DNA of 64,000 nucleotides, taken from NCBI RefSeq assembly GCF_001619875.1, contig NZ_LRFC01000034.1, positions 62,001 through 126,000 of the forward strand. Reading direction: 5' to 3'. Source of the stretch: Fictibacillus phosphorivorans. GTDB lineage: Bacteria > Bacillota > Bacilli > Bacillales > Fictibacillaceae. The position numbers and the translations under genes are program-made. Of this stretch, positions 35,299-43,851 are shown in pieces. The notes beneath the pieces are model-generated. The model was not told the DNA's origin. It did no database searches and worked only from the letters and a program-made list of their open reading frames with translations. The stretch's first letter is position 1, and each line of letters opens with the position of its first letter.

Positions 35299-35970
35299 CT
35301 ATGATAAAGGTTTTGAACATAGCCACCAATCGTAGCACTGAATTTCTCCAGATTGGGCTTGATCTGCACGCTTTTTGGCTTCTTGAACGGTTTTAGGTGC
35401 TGGAATAATAATCCGGTCTCCGATCAGTTCATTTTTTGGCCAGTTTGCAGGTGTTGCCGCCTGATTGCTATCAGCGGTCTGCAAAGCCTTAACCGCTCGC
35501 AAGATCTCATCAATGTTACGACCGACATTCTCCGGATAGGTAAGAATCAACCTGATTTTTCCGGTAGTGTCCACGATATAAACACTTCGGACGGTGCGAG
35601 TACCCATCGTTGGGTGAATCATCCCAAGCCTCATTGCCAAGTGTCCAAGACTATCTGCAATAATAGGAAAGGTGATCTCAACTTTTAAATTTTGCTGAAT
35701 CCACTCAATCCACTTAAGGTGAGAGTACACCTGCTCTACAGATAAACCAATTAAGTACGTGTTAAGCGTCTTAAACTCTGGCATACGTTTTTGAAACGCG
35801 ACAAACTCTGTCGTACATACGGGAGTAAAGTCACCCGGATGGCTAAAGAGGACAAACCAATGACCTTGATAACTTGTTGGGAGGACAAGTTCCCCAAGGG
35901 TGGTATGAACCGCCGTCTCCGGAAATTGATCTCCAATAAAAGGCTTTGTAAATGCTTGTGCAGCCTCCAT
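35299..35970 (-). CDS. Peroxiredoxin of the AhpC/Prx6 group
   Basis: A 223-aa thioredoxin-fold peroxidase. The peroxidatic cysteine is in FTPVCTTEF and a later conserved arginine in [12 protein letters not shown]. The C-terminal domain matches Prx6-type proteins, and two cysteines in CYDWWLC at the end could resolve the sulfenate. It reduces peroxides in the cytoplasm. It lies 12 bp downstream of the ferritin-like gene, suggesting a joint oxidative-stress role. Confidence 0.92.
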   Translation of the reverse strand: MEAAQAFTKPFIGDQFPETAVHTTLGELVLPTSYQGHWFVLFSHPGDFTPVCTTEFVAFQKRMPEFKTLNTYLIGLSVEQVYSHLKWIEWIQQNLKVEITFPIIADSLGHLAMRLGMIHPTMGTRTVRSVYIVDTTGKIRLILTYPENVGRNIDEILRAVKALQTADSNQAATPANWPKNELIGDRIIIPAPKTVQEAKKRADQAQSGEIQCYDWWLCSKPLS

Positions 35971-35982
35971 TTCTCGCCTCCC

Positions 35983-36732
35983 TTATCTTTGCTGGTTTCC
36001 CATCATCTTGCTCTTTTTCAACAACTGAGACTCTCCCGTTTTCTCCCACTCTTCCACTTGCTGAATGGCTTGTTCTGGTGTAAACCCTTGGCCGACCAAC
36101 ACACCAGATAAAATAAACTCCTGATACAAGTGAGTAAGGTTGATGCCCTCTTCTGTTTCTTTTAAAGCTCTTTTTACAAGAGGATCAATATAGGTCACCC
36201 ATTGATCAGGGGTGCTTTGTGTTTGAGTCTGAGGTGCGCTGTCCAATTGAGGAAGACGAGATGAAGCCGGCTGACTGTTCAAGGTATATAAGTAGTTGTA
36301 TTTTGAACTGTGCTTAATTTCGTCTGTAATAATATTAAACAGAATGTCCCGATAATATTGATTAGGAAGTCCTTGCCTAATCACACGGTACTTTTCCACA
36401 GCTCGAAGTTCTCCAAAAAGCGCTTTCACAAGTCCGTCTTTATACGATTTTGGCTTTTGAAACTCTTCTCCATTGGCAGGTGGCACTTCTTGACCTGTAA
36501 TATCTTTATAAATCATTTTGAAAAGCTTGTTGTGCCTTTTCTCATCATCACGAATAGATGCAATAATTAATTTCTCTTCATTAGTAGGTGCTTGTGAAAT
36601 TAAATATTCATAAAACAGCTGATCTTCTCTTTCGCCTGCAACGGCTTCTTTTATTAGCTGTAAGGATAGTTGCAGAGCTTGCTGCTGACTGGCACCTTGC
36701 TGTTGTTGCTGTTCTGGATTCATATAGCTCAT
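35983..36732 (-). CDS. Ferritin-like (YhjR-type) protein
   Basis: A 249-aa protein with a Q-rich start (NPEQQQQQGASQQQ) and a ferritin-like four-helix region. Candidate metal ligands are EDQLFYEYL, DDEKRH, ELRAVEKY and DEIKHS, spaced as two E..ExxH pairs. A C-terminal helical extension (about 190-245) is extra. Members are rubrerythrin-like and some occur in spores. TTGGAGGG fits ATG 36732; the frame is open further upstream without a ribosome site. First gene of a two-gene unit with the peroxiredoxin. Confidence 0.82.
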   Translation of the reverse strand: MSYMNPEQQQQQGASQQQALQLSLQLIKEAVAGEREDQLFYEYLISQAPTNEEKLIIASIRDDEKRHNKLFKMIYKDITGQEVPPANGEEFQKPKSYKDGLVKALFGELRAVEKYRVIRQGLPNQYYRDILFNIITDEIKHSSKYNYLYTLNSQPASSRLPQLDSAPQTQTQSTPDQWVTYIDPLVKRALKETEEGINLTHLYQEFILSGVLVGQGFTPEQAIQQVEEWEKTGESQLLKKSKMMGNQQR

Positions 36733-36822
36733 TTGTATACCCTCCAAAAAATTAAATTCGCCATAGTCTATGCAAATGCCCAACATTTGTTGTTTGTTCC
36801 AATATATTCAGCTTCGGATCAT

Positions 36823-36892
36823 GCAACTTAGTAATGGAAAAACGCAGCTTAGTTGTTAAGAGATTTACGGGTGGTATTTGCTGACATATACT
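36823..36892 (+). promoter_or_regulatory. Promoter and direct repeats before the LytTR gene
   Basis: GCAACTTAGT (36823-36832) and GCAGCTTAGT (36844-36853) are direct repeats exactly 21 bp apart, the geometry bound by LytTR domains. They lie just upstream of TTTACG (36864-36869), 17 bp, TATACT (36887-36892). Positive autoregulation is the likely outcome. Confidence 0.65.
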
Positions 36893-36931
36893 GAATCCAC
36901 AAGGTGAAAATTAGCTGAGGGAGGGCAGAGG

Positions 36932-37369
36932 ATGAAGATCACGATCATAGAAAGTGACGATATACAGGAGCTTGAAGTTGTTCTGAGATGTAAAGAGATG
37001 AATGAGGAAGTAATCAAAATTTTAACATCACTTAGGTCGTTTGAACGCAAGGTAATGGGCTTCATAAATGGGAAAACCTATTTGCTTTTGCCAGATGATA
37101 TCTATTACTTTGAATCTGTCGATAAGAAGAATTTTGCTTATACAAAAGAGCGTGTTTATGAGGTTTCAATGAGGCTTTATCAGGTAGAAGAAATGTTCGG
37201 TGATGGTCACCTTTTTAGGGCAACTAAATCGACAATCATTAATTTGGACAAAGTCAGAACCATCACACCACGATTCGGAGGCAAGGTAGAAGTGATGCTT
37301 GAGAACGGGGAGAATATGATTGTTTCGAGGCAATACGTGGCCAGGTTGAAAGAAAAATTAGGATTTTAA
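36932..37369 (+). CDS. LytTR-domain transcriptional regulator
   Basis: A 145-aa protein without a receiver domain. The C-terminal LytTR domain (about 45-145) shows YYFESVDKKNFAYT, FRATKSTIINL and IVSRQYVARLKEKL. Such stand-alone LytTR proteins are usually paired with DUF3021 membrane proteins that restrain them, and the gene 12 bp downstream is one. GAGGGAGGGCAGAGG precedes the start. Confidence 0.93.
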   Translation: MKITIIESDDIQELEVVLRCKEMNEEVIKILTSLRSFERKVMGFINGKTYLLLPDDIYYFESVDKKNFAYTKERVYEVSMRLYQVEEMFGDGHLFRATKSTIINLDKVRTITPRFGGKVEVMLENGENMIVSRQYVARLKEKLGF

Positions 37370-37381
37370 GGAGGAACTAAA

Positions 37382-37825
37382 ATGTGGAAAAGAGCTATGG
37401 CGTTTATAGTCGACTTTAAAATGATGATGAGCTTGTTTTTTTCAGCTGGGATCATTATATATGTTGTTTTTGGTTATATGATGGGAGTGGGGGAGATTTC
37501 ATTTGAACTCATCGTGCAGATCTTCTTCTTAAGTATTCTTGTTACAGTGTTTCAGTATTTGTTTTGGAATGAGGAAAGTACAATCAAGCTGTCAGGGCTG
37601 GCTAAAGTATGTATCCAATACATTTTGCTTGGCATCGTGTTACTCGGCATGTCACAAGTGTTTCAATGGTTTAGCGTAGGATCAGATACTTTTTATAACA
37701 TGTTGATTCTGTATCATGTCATCTATGTTGGCGCGATCTTTGGGTTTTCGATCTACTTTAAAGTACTTGGTATGAAATTCAATCAAAAGATGCTTAAATT
37801 TAAAGAGCAAAATCAAGGGCGTTAG
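37382..37825 (+). CDS. DUF3021 membrane protein, partner of LytTR regulator
   Basis: A 147-aa protein with four membrane segments (about 10-35, 40-60, 75-97, 105-128), matching DUF3021. In related pairs (e.g. HpdA/BlpS-type LytTR systems) the membrane partner keeps the LytTR protein inactive. AAGGAGGAAC is a strong ribosome site. The signal sensed is unknown. Confidence 0.85.
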   Translation: MWKRAMAFIVDFKMMMSLFFSAGIIIYVVFGYMMGVGEISFELIVQIFFLSILVTVFQYLFWNEESTIKLSGLAKVCIQYILLGIVLLGMSQVFQWFSVGSDTFYNMLILYHVIYVGAIFGFSIYFKVLGMKFNQKMLKFKEQNQGR

Positions 37826-37834
37826 AAAAAAGAT

Positions 37835-37864
37835 AAGAGGATGACCGCAAATGGTCATCCTCTT
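37835..37864. terminator. Bidirectional terminator
   Basis: AAGAGGATGACC pairs perfectly with GGTCATCCTCTT between the convergent DUF3021 and symporter genes. Confidence 0.85.
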
Positions 37865-37870
37865 GTGTAT

Positions 37871-39373
37871 TTAAGCGCCTTTACGCAACACATCCACTTT
37901 TTTCGCTTTTTCTTCAAAGAGATAATTCTTTACAGCATTTGTAGATGACTTTGCTTTTTTTACAAACAGCGGATTTAATACCGCAACAGCAGCAAAGTTA
38001 GCCATTAATCCCCAGAAACCTTCATAGATTCCTAGCGAAGTTCCTGTTGAATATACCGTAAACGTAACAGCTAGTCCAACAAGCAAACCGATGATTGTCG
38101 CTTCTCTTGATTGGTTTCTCCAAAACAAGCTGATCACGATTGCTGGGAAGATCTGTACCATTCCGGATACGCCAAGCAACTGCAAAGATACGAGAGCCTG
38201 CGGAAACACAAGTCCAAATAATAAAGCGAGACCAATGACAACAAACACCATGCCACGTGTGATCATCGTAAGTTTTGCACCTTTTACTTTTGGATTGATC
38301 AGATCACGGTAAATGTTGTTAGCGAAAAGGTTTGAGGCACCGATTGCCATGATGGAACATGGGATGAGTGATGCAAGAGCAATCGTCGAGTACGCTAAAC
38401 CTTGGCCAATACCGCCGTAAGACGTTTGAATGAGTGCGAGCAATGCAAAGCGCGGATCTGTACCGTTCGGCAAAACTAAGAATGCGATAAAACCTAAGAA
38501 AACAACAAGGATTAAAACGATATTATAGAGCGGCAGAAACAGTGCATTTTTTCGAATGGCATCAGCACTTTTCGCTGTGAAAACGCCAGTCGCCGCATGT
38601 GCCCACATAAAGAGAGCGAGTGATGAAACGAAAGCTGCTGTAATGAACCATGGTATACCTTTTGGTCCTTCAGTTGGAATCGTTAGAAGCTGAGGTGCTT
38701 CATTGACGATCTTATCGACCATCGGGTTCCAGCCGCCAAAGTGCATGATTGGTAAGGATACAACCATAAACAGCATGATCGCCCAAACGAGTACATCTTT
38801 AATGATTGCTGTATAGGTTGGTCCTTTGATACCACTGAAAAATGTATAAAGAGCAACGAGCAAGAACGAAGTGATTACGACTACTTTTACATTGATAAAA
38901 CCTGTCCCTGCAACTTGAAGCGTATCTTGAATACCGCTTAGCTGCAAACAGATATAGGGAATAAGCATAAGTACGCCGACGATTGCGATCAAAGAAGAAA
39001 GAAGCTTTGAATCAAAACGCTCACGTGCATAATCTGCTAGTGTCGTAAGTTTATGTTCATTTGCCACTTTCCATAGTTTCGGAAGGAAAAAATACGAAAT
39101 AAAATAAGCAAGAACAGAATAGGGAATCGCAAAGAATGCGAGACTTCCCGCTGTATATGCGGTGCTCGTTAATCCAAGGAATGTATAAGCCGTGTAAAGG
39201 TCGGCCCCGACAAGAAACCAGACTAGCAAACCGCCAAAACGTCTTCCACCGACAGACCATTCCTCAACCGAGCTGCGGGTAGCTTTGTCTCTGCCTGCAA
39301 GAAACCCAATTAAAACGACCGTTAAGATAATAAATATTGTGATAGACAGTGCTGTAAGATTACCCTGCTGCAT
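37871..39373 (-). CDS. Sodium:solute symporter (SSS family, monocarboxylate type)
   Basis: A 500-aa SSS-family transporter with about 13 membrane segments. The first segment is followed by EEWSVGGRRFGGLLVWFLVG, typical of the family, and it resembles YodF/MctP-type carriers for monocarboxylates or amino acids. It begins immediately after the DUF3311 stop codon, a pairing usual for this group in which the small protein is an accessory. The substrate is uncertain. Confidence 0.9.
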   Translation of the reverse strand: MQQGNLTALSITIFIILTVVLIGFLAGRDKATRSSVEEWSVGGRRFGGLLVWFLVGADLYTAYTFLGLTSTAYTAGSLAFFAIPYSVLAYFISYFFLPKLWKVANEHKLTTLADYARERFDSKLLSSLIAIVGVLMLIPYICLQLSGIQDTLQVAGTGFINVKVVVITSFLLVALYTFFSGIKGPTYTAIIKDVLVWAIMLFMVVSLPIMHFGGWNPMVDKIVNEAPQLLTIPTEGPKGIPWFITAAFVSSLALFMWAHAATGVFTAKSADAIRKNALFLPLYNIVLILVVFLGFIAFLVLPNGTDPRFALLALIQTSYGGIGQGLAYSTIALASLIPCSIMAIGASNLFANNIYRDLINPKVKGAKLTMITRGMVFVVIGLALLFGLVFPQALVSLQLLGVSGMVQIFPAIVISLFWRNQSREATIIGLLVGLAVTFTVYSTGTSLGIYEGFWGLMANFAAVAVLNPLFVKKAKSSTNAVKNYLFEEKAKKVDVLRKGA

Positions 39374-39574
39374 TTAGTCCAAGCCTCCCTGTGATTTCTG
39401 TAGTAGATAGATGCCAAAGGTGAATAAAGGAGTTAAAACAATCCATAAAAACAGCCAAAACTGAAGAAACGGAAGTCCTAGAACAATAGGGTCGATCCTA
39501 TTAGCAAACGGTAAAACGACCAGCTGCGCGATAAATGGAGCAGAAATGAATAAAATCATTAATAATTTCTTCAT
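39374..39574 (-). CDS. DUF3311 small membrane protein
   Basis: A 66-aa protein with two membrane segments; VLGLPFLQFWLFLWIVLTPL is the DUF3311 signature. Its stop codon abuts the ATG of the symporter, so translation is coupled. Homologues nearly always accompany SSS transporters. Confidence 0.88.
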   Translation of the reverse strand: MKKLLMILFISAPFIAQLVVLPFANRIDPIVLGLPFLQFWLFLWIVLTPLFTFGIYLLQKSQGGLD

Positions 39575-39788
39575 GATGCATTTGTCCCTTCTGTGGTGTT
39601 TGTAGAAGTATAATGTTCACAATCATAACAGCTTAAAATGAGCGGGACAAGGGTAATTAAATAAATTTTTAAAATATTTAATATTATTTGAAAATGAAAG
39701 GGTTTACAAGTGATCTGAAGACAAATTGGGGCAGTTTCGCTTGATGAAACGAGTTTTAATTTATACGGGGAGGGGTACCCAGGTGGTT

Positions 39789-39893
39789 AATTCAGGAAAT
39801 TTATGAAATAATCCTAGAAATTTTGATGTTAATCCAGCGAGTTTTAGCTATAATCCGGCGAGTTTTAGGCATATATCGGCGAGTCGACATTGC
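39789..39893 (+). repeat. Array C: five 21-bp units, core AATCCRGCGAGTTTTAG
   Basis: Units start at 39789, 39810, 39831, 39852 and 39873. The middle ones share AATCCGGCGAGTTTTAG; the outer ones are more degenerate. The array is bounded by GGGGTACC (39772-39779) and GGTACCCC (39907-39914), an 8-bp inverted repeat. The other ~200 bases of this 410-bp gap show only AT-rich sequence that could hold the promoter of the DUF3311 gene and, at 39933, a terminator. Confidence 0.85.
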
Positions 39894-39932
39894 TCGACAT
39901 AACTTTGGTACCCCAATACCCTCCGCCTCAAT

Positions 39933-39963
39933 AAAAAAGAGCTCATTTCGTTGTGAAATGAGC
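39933..39963 (-). terminator. Terminator of the small membrane-protein gene
   Basis: GCTCATTTC pairs with GAAATGAGC; on the minus strand it is followed by CTTTTTTATT. Confidence 0.87.
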
Positions 39964-39984
39964 ATCTACTTTCTATTTTGTTTG

Positions 39985-40416
39985 TTACCAATCTTCTGGT
40001 TGATAATGTTTACCTTCTATATGGTCAACACCATCAGGGGTGCTGAGTCCATTTTGTGTAATGTGTAAGGCATCTTTAACATAATAGTGATAGTTCCATC
40101 CTTTTTCATTCTGAAACTCTACTAGAAAAATGTATGGGTTATATTGCCGGCCGATGTTTTGAGTGATATTCCACTCTTCACCGGGGTATTGATTCGTTAA
40201 ATAATGAGTGAGCTGTTCTTTTTTTATGGAAACCTGATAATGAATCCAGAGCGGCCGGATCATAAAAAAGACAAGAACGAGCGATGTAAGAATGCCAGCT
40301 GTATAAAAACCAAGTTTTCTTTTCTTTTTGGGAATGAAAAAAGCCGTAGCGAAAAGTGCACTGATAAAAAGCATGGTAAAAGTGATTTCAATGACCGTAA
40401 TAGGGTGCAGATTCAT
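39985..40416 (-). CDS. Hypothetical two-helix membrane protein
   Basis: A 143-aa protein with segments at about 8-27 and 34-53, then an external domain containing YPGEEWNITQNIGRQYNPYI and WNYHYYVKDA. No family recognised; the soluble part looks like short DUF3139-type exported domains, which is only a resemblance. GGAGG at 40430-40426 fits ATG 40416; the frame extends upstream without a ribosome site. Confidence 0.72.
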   Translation of the reverse strand: MNLHPITVIEITFTMLFISALFATAFFIPKKKRKLGFYTAGILTSLVLVFFMIRPLWIHYQVSIKKEQLTHYLTNQYPGEEWNITQNIGRQYNPYIFLVEFQNEKGWNYHYYVKDALHITQNGLSTPDGVDHIEGKHYQPEDW

Positions 40417-40533
40417 GCTTATGTGCCTCCAATCCTTAGAATGTAGCTTATGACTCAATATATTCTACAGAGGAGTGTGTTTTTCATCTTTACTTGCCCT
40501 CAAATTCCTTGTCTGCAGGACATGAAAACAAAC

Positions 40534-40638
40534 CATTCCATAAATATCAGCCTTCAATCCAGAAAAAAGCAGGTTCAATCCACAAGTTTTGGACTTTAAT
40601 CCACGAGTTTTAGGCTTCAATCCACATTTTTTTCTGAG
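40534..40638 (+). repeat. Array D: five 21-bp units, core CAATCCACRAGTTTTRG
   Basis: Units start at 40534, 40555, 40576, 40597 and 40618. CAATCCA opens each, and AAGTTTTGG or GAGTTTTAG follows in the central two. It resembles array C in having AATCC then GAGTTTTAG. Flanks GGACATGAAAACAAACCA (40519-40536) and TGGTATTTTTTTGTCC are imperfect inverted repeats. It lies in a 324-bp gap upstream of the minus-strand gene at 39985 and holds no gene. Confidence 0.87.
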
Positions 40639-40694
40639 TGGTATTTTTTTGTCCACCTGGGAAGGACAAAACCTCTGCCAAACTACCAAACGAC

Positions 40695-40725
40695 AAAAAG
40701 CCAGCCCACTCAATAAAGGCTAGCT
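40695..40725 (-). terminator. Terminator of the minus-strand unit at 40741-41543
   Basis: AGCTAGCC pairs with GGCTGGCT (one wobble); on the minus strand TTTTTG follows. Confidence 0.8.
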
Positions 40726-40740
40726 TCCAAAATATCAATC

Positions 40741-41184
40741 TCACCACCATAAGTATGGTTTAACTACCATAAACCACAGCATAATCATCAACAATGCAAT
40801 ATAAATCCATACGGCTCGCTGCAGCTTATCTGACAGCACATCCTTATCCATCCCATCCTCATTAAACTTGCGAAGGGTAGGCGAAAAAGCACGCGCCAAA
40901 AAGAACAATGAGCAGAAAAGGATAATCAATGTTATTAGGATCCACGGTGTATCCCACGTCCACGGTCCAGATAGAACGAGAAGAACGCCTGAAAACACTA
41001 AAACGTGACCCGCATGTTTTGCAAGCCAAACGACAAAACGAAAGGTGCTAAGGTGAGCGTTCATCTCATTACCTGCAGCCGTTCGCAGTTTTTTTATCAA
41101 TGGAAAAAGGATAAAAAAAGGTCCGATTGAAATGATGACGCTTAAAATATGGATATACAATAAAACACGATACAAGAAATCCAT
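40741..41184 (-). CDS. Four-helix integral membrane protein
   Basis: A 147-aa protein with membrane segments at about 8-30, 48-70, 80-98 and 122-142 and histidines at H12 and in the second segment (KHAGH), which resembles DUF2269-type or haem-binding membrane proteins. Function unknown. It follows the ASCH gene by 11 bp and shares its transcript. Confidence 0.72.
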   Translation of the reverse strand: MDFLYRVLLYIHILSVIISIGPFFILFPLIKKLRTAAGNEMNAHLSTFRFVVWLAKHAGHVLVFSGVLLVLSGPWTWDTPWILITLIILFCSLFFLARAFSPTLRKFNEDGMDKDVLSDKLQRAVWIYIALLMIMLWFMVVKPYLWW

Positions 41185-41195
41185 TGTGTTACTTA

Positions 41196-41543
41196 TTAGC
41201 CTTTAACAGGACTGAACTCGTGAACCCAAACTTGCATATGCGGCAGCCACGGCATACCTGGATGATATGAAAGAATAGCGTTTTTATACGCTTCTACAGA
41301 TTCGAATCCTTCATGCTGAGCGTGTTCATCTGTTAGTTCACCAAGTGATTGACGGTATACATTGTTCACTACAAACTGATGACCTTCTAACTCCATAATC
41401 TCGCCAACATCTGCATATCGTCCGTTACGGCGTGTTGCGGTTTTCTTGCCTGCGATTACTTTTGTAACGTCCTCAGGCATCGTTACGAGTCTTTCAATGG
41501 AACATGTTTTTGGCGGCAAATTGTTGTTTTCATGAGTTGTCAT
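41196..41543 (-). CDS. ASCH-domain protein
   Basis: A 115-aa protein with the ASCH pattern VIAGKKTATRRNGRY (the GxKxxTxR motif) and a beta-rich core, a PUA-like fold that binds RNA or acts as N4-acetylcytidine amidohydrolase in some members. AAAGGAG fits ATG 41543 rather than the in-frame ATG 41573. Divergent from recQ. Confidence 0.8.
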   Translation of the reverse strand: MTTHENNNLPPKTCSIERLVTMPEDVTKVIAGKKTATRRNGRYADVGEIMELEGHQFVVNNVYRQSLGELTDEHAQHEGFESVEAYKNAILSYHPGMPWLPHMQVWVHEFSPVKG

Positions 41544-41643
41544 ATGTAAAAACTCCTTTTCTATTTTCTCCATTTCCTAATGTATCACACTTCATGAATA
41601 AGTCTGTCTACTTTTTAGCAAAACAAAACGGTAAGATGTGTCT

Positions 41644-41672
41644 TTGCTATGTGGAGAGCGTACCTTTATAAT
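41644..41672 (+). promoter_or_regulatory. Probable sigma-A promoter of recQ
   Basis: TTGCTA (41644-41649), 17 bp, TATAAT (41667-41672). Confidence 0.6.
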
Positions 41673-41709
41673 CAAGAGATAACGAAACGTGAGGGAGGCC
41701 ACAAACGTT

Positions 41710-43851
41710 TTGACACAAGTTTTAATAGAAAAAGCAAAACAATTGTTAGAGTTTCATTACGGTTATTCTTCTTTTCGGACAGGACAGGAACAAGCAATCC
41801 AATCGGTTCTCTCAGGTGAAGATACCCTGTGTGTCATGCCGACAGGCGGAGGGAAGTCGATCTGTTACCAAATTCCTGCACTCGTTTTTGAAGGGACAAC
41901 GATTGTCATCTCACCCTTAATCTCATTAATGAAAGACCAAGTAGATACATTGCTTCAACTAGATGTTTCCGCAGCTTTTATCAACAGTTCGCTGACTGCG
42001 AGAGAAACGAGAGACACAATTGAAAAGGCGAAGCGCGGAGAATATAAGCTGTTGTATATCGCGCCAGAACGGTTAGAATCCTATGACTTCATGGATCATT
42101 TAAGACAAATTGATATTCCTTTAGTTGCTGTAGATGAAGCACACTGTATCTCGCAATGGGGACATGATTTTAGGCCGAGCTATCAGCGTATTCAGCGTAT
42201 GATCGGCAACCTGCCTAACCGTCCAGTCGTTTTAGCATTAACGGCTACAGCAACACCTAGAGTTCGTCAGGATATTTGCTGGTCGCTTGATATTGATGAA
42301 AACAAAACGGTGTTAACCGGATTTGAACGGGAAAACCTATCATTCTCTGTTATTAAGGGACAAGACCGGCTTTCGTACTTAAAGGATTTTATTAAAAAGA
42401 ACGAAAAAGAAGCCGGTATTATTTATGCGGCAACACGAAAGACAGTGGACCAGCTCTATGAAAATCTGAAAAAGAGTGGTATCAACGTTTCACGCTATCA
42501 TGCAGGTATGATGGACCAAGAACGGATGGAACAGCAGGAGCAGTTTCTGCAAGATGAATCGTCTGTTATGGTGGCAACCTCAGCGTTTGGAATGGGGATC
42601 GACAAATCCAACATCCGTTATGTGATTCACTTTCAGCTACCGAAAAATATGGAAAGCTATTATCAAGAAGCAGGACGTGCAGGGCGTGATGGACTGCCGA
42701 GTGAGTGTATTCTGCTGTATTCTTCTCAAGACGTACAGGTGCAGCGGTTCCTGATCGATCAGTCCAGTGAACAAGAACGAATGGCACAAGAACTTGAAAA
42801 GCTTCAGCTAATGGTTGACTACTGTTATACAGAAAGCTGTTTGCAGCAGTCGATCGTCCGTTATTTTAGTGATGAAGAAATACCGCCATGCGGCCGCTGC
42901 GGCAACTGTACAGATGCGCGTGAAAGTATTGATGTGACACGAGAAGCGCAAATCGTTCTTTCATGCATCGTAAGGATGGGGCAGAAGAGATTTGGCAAAA
43001 CATTGATTGCTCAGGTGTTGACAGGATCTAAAAATAAAAAAGTGCTAGATTTCGGGTTTCAAAAGCTTCCGACTTACGGCATGATGAAGGAAAAAAGCAT
43101 TAAAGAAGTAACGGATCTTATTGAATTTTTTATTTCACAAGAGGTCATTGCCGTTGAACATGGTACATTCCCGACTCTATACGTAAAAGAAAAGGGAAAA
43201 GAAATACTGATGGGCAAGGAACAGATTATGCGTAAAGAAGCGGTCGTAACAAAACAAGTCGCGGTGGATGATCCGTTATTTGAAGAGCTTCGAAACGTAC
43301 GGAAGGTGATTGCTGAACAAGAAAATGTTCCGCCATTCGTTATCTTTGCGGATACGGCTCTAAAAGATATGTGTGTGAAACTGCCTGAAACGAGAGATGA
43401 GTTTTTAAATGTAACAGGTGTTGGTAAAAGTAAGTTAGAGAAGTATGGAGAGCGGTTTATCTCTGCCATCTCTGACTATTTGGCTGAGAACCCAGATCGA
43501 AGAAAAAATGCGGGCGAGAAAGTTCCTGCTAAAAAGGCGACCCCAGACTCTCATCTAGAAACATATACCTTTTATAAGGAAGGAAAGTCAATCGAAGAAA
43601 TAGCGGACCAACGTAAATTAGCAGTGAGTACGGTAGAAAATCACTTCGTACAATGTATGCAAGAAGGGATGGCCATTCAAACGGAAGATCTGATTCCAGA
43701 TGAATATGTCTCAGAAATAGAACAAGCCGTTCAACAAGCTGGCGGAGAAAAGTTAAAGCCTATAAAAGAAATGCTTCCTGAAGAGGTAAGTTACTTTATG
43801 ATTAAAGTGTACTTGCTGCAAAACGAAATGAAGAAACAGGTGAAATCATGA
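41710..43851 (+). CDS. recQ: ATP-dependent DNA helicase RecQ
   Basis: A 713-aa superfamily 2 helicase. Walker A is MPTGGGKSICYQ, motif II is VDEAHCISQWGHDFRP, and the C-terminal helicase domain ends in EAGRAGRDG. A zinc-binding domain with CYTESC and CGRCGNC follows, then an HRDC domain (about 520-600) and a C-terminal helix-turn-helix region. It unwinds DNA in recombination and repair. TTG 41710 follows AGGGAGG; GTG 41689 lies before that site. A sole promoter upstream drives recQ and perhaps the genes to 46567. Confidence 0.93.
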   Translation: MTQVLIEKAKQLLEFHYGYSSFRTGQEQAIQSVLSGEDTLCVMPTGGGKSICYQIPALVFEGTTIVISPLISLMKDQVDTLLQLDVSAAFINSSLTARETRDTIEKAKRGEYKLLYIAPERLESYDFMDHLRQIDIPLVAVDEAHCISQWGHDFRPSYQRIQRMIGNLPNRPVVLALTATATPRVRQDICWSLDIDENKTVLTGFERENLSFSVIKGQDRLSYLKDFIKKNEKEAGIIYAATRKTVDQLYENLKKSGINVSRYHAGMMDQERMEQQEQFLQDESSVMVATSAFGMGIDKSNIRYVIHFQLPKNMESYYQEAGRAGRDGLPSECILLYSSQDVQVQRFLIDQSSEQERMAQELEKLQLMVDYCYTESCLQQSIVRYFSDEEIPPCGRCGNCTDARESIDVTREAQIVLSCIVRMGQKRFGKTLIAQVLTGSKNKKVLDFGFQKLPTYGMMKEKSIKEVTDLIEFFISQEVIAVEHGTFPTLYVKEKGKEILMGKEQIMRKEAVVTKQVAVDDPLFEELRNVRKVIAEQENVPPFVIFADTALKDMCVKLPETRDEFLNVTGVGKSKLEKYGERFISAISDYLAENPDRRKNAGEKVPAKKATPDSHLETYTFYKEGKSIEEIADQRKLAVSTVENHFVQCMQEGMAIQTEDLIPDEYVSEIEQAVQQAGGEKLKPIKEMLPEEVSYFMIKVYLLQNEMKKQVKS

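Noticed and set aside
39823..40068. Plus-strand open frame with repeated IIRRVLG-like peptides
   Set aside because: A by-product of array C; it runs through the terminator of the minus-strand gene and lacks a ribosome site.
40465..40713. Minus-strand open frame with heptapeptide repeats (LKPKTRG, LKSKTCG, LNLLFSG)
   Set aside because: The repeats are simply array D read in a frame because 21 is a multiple of three. No ribosome site, and the related arrays with a 20-bp period cannot code.
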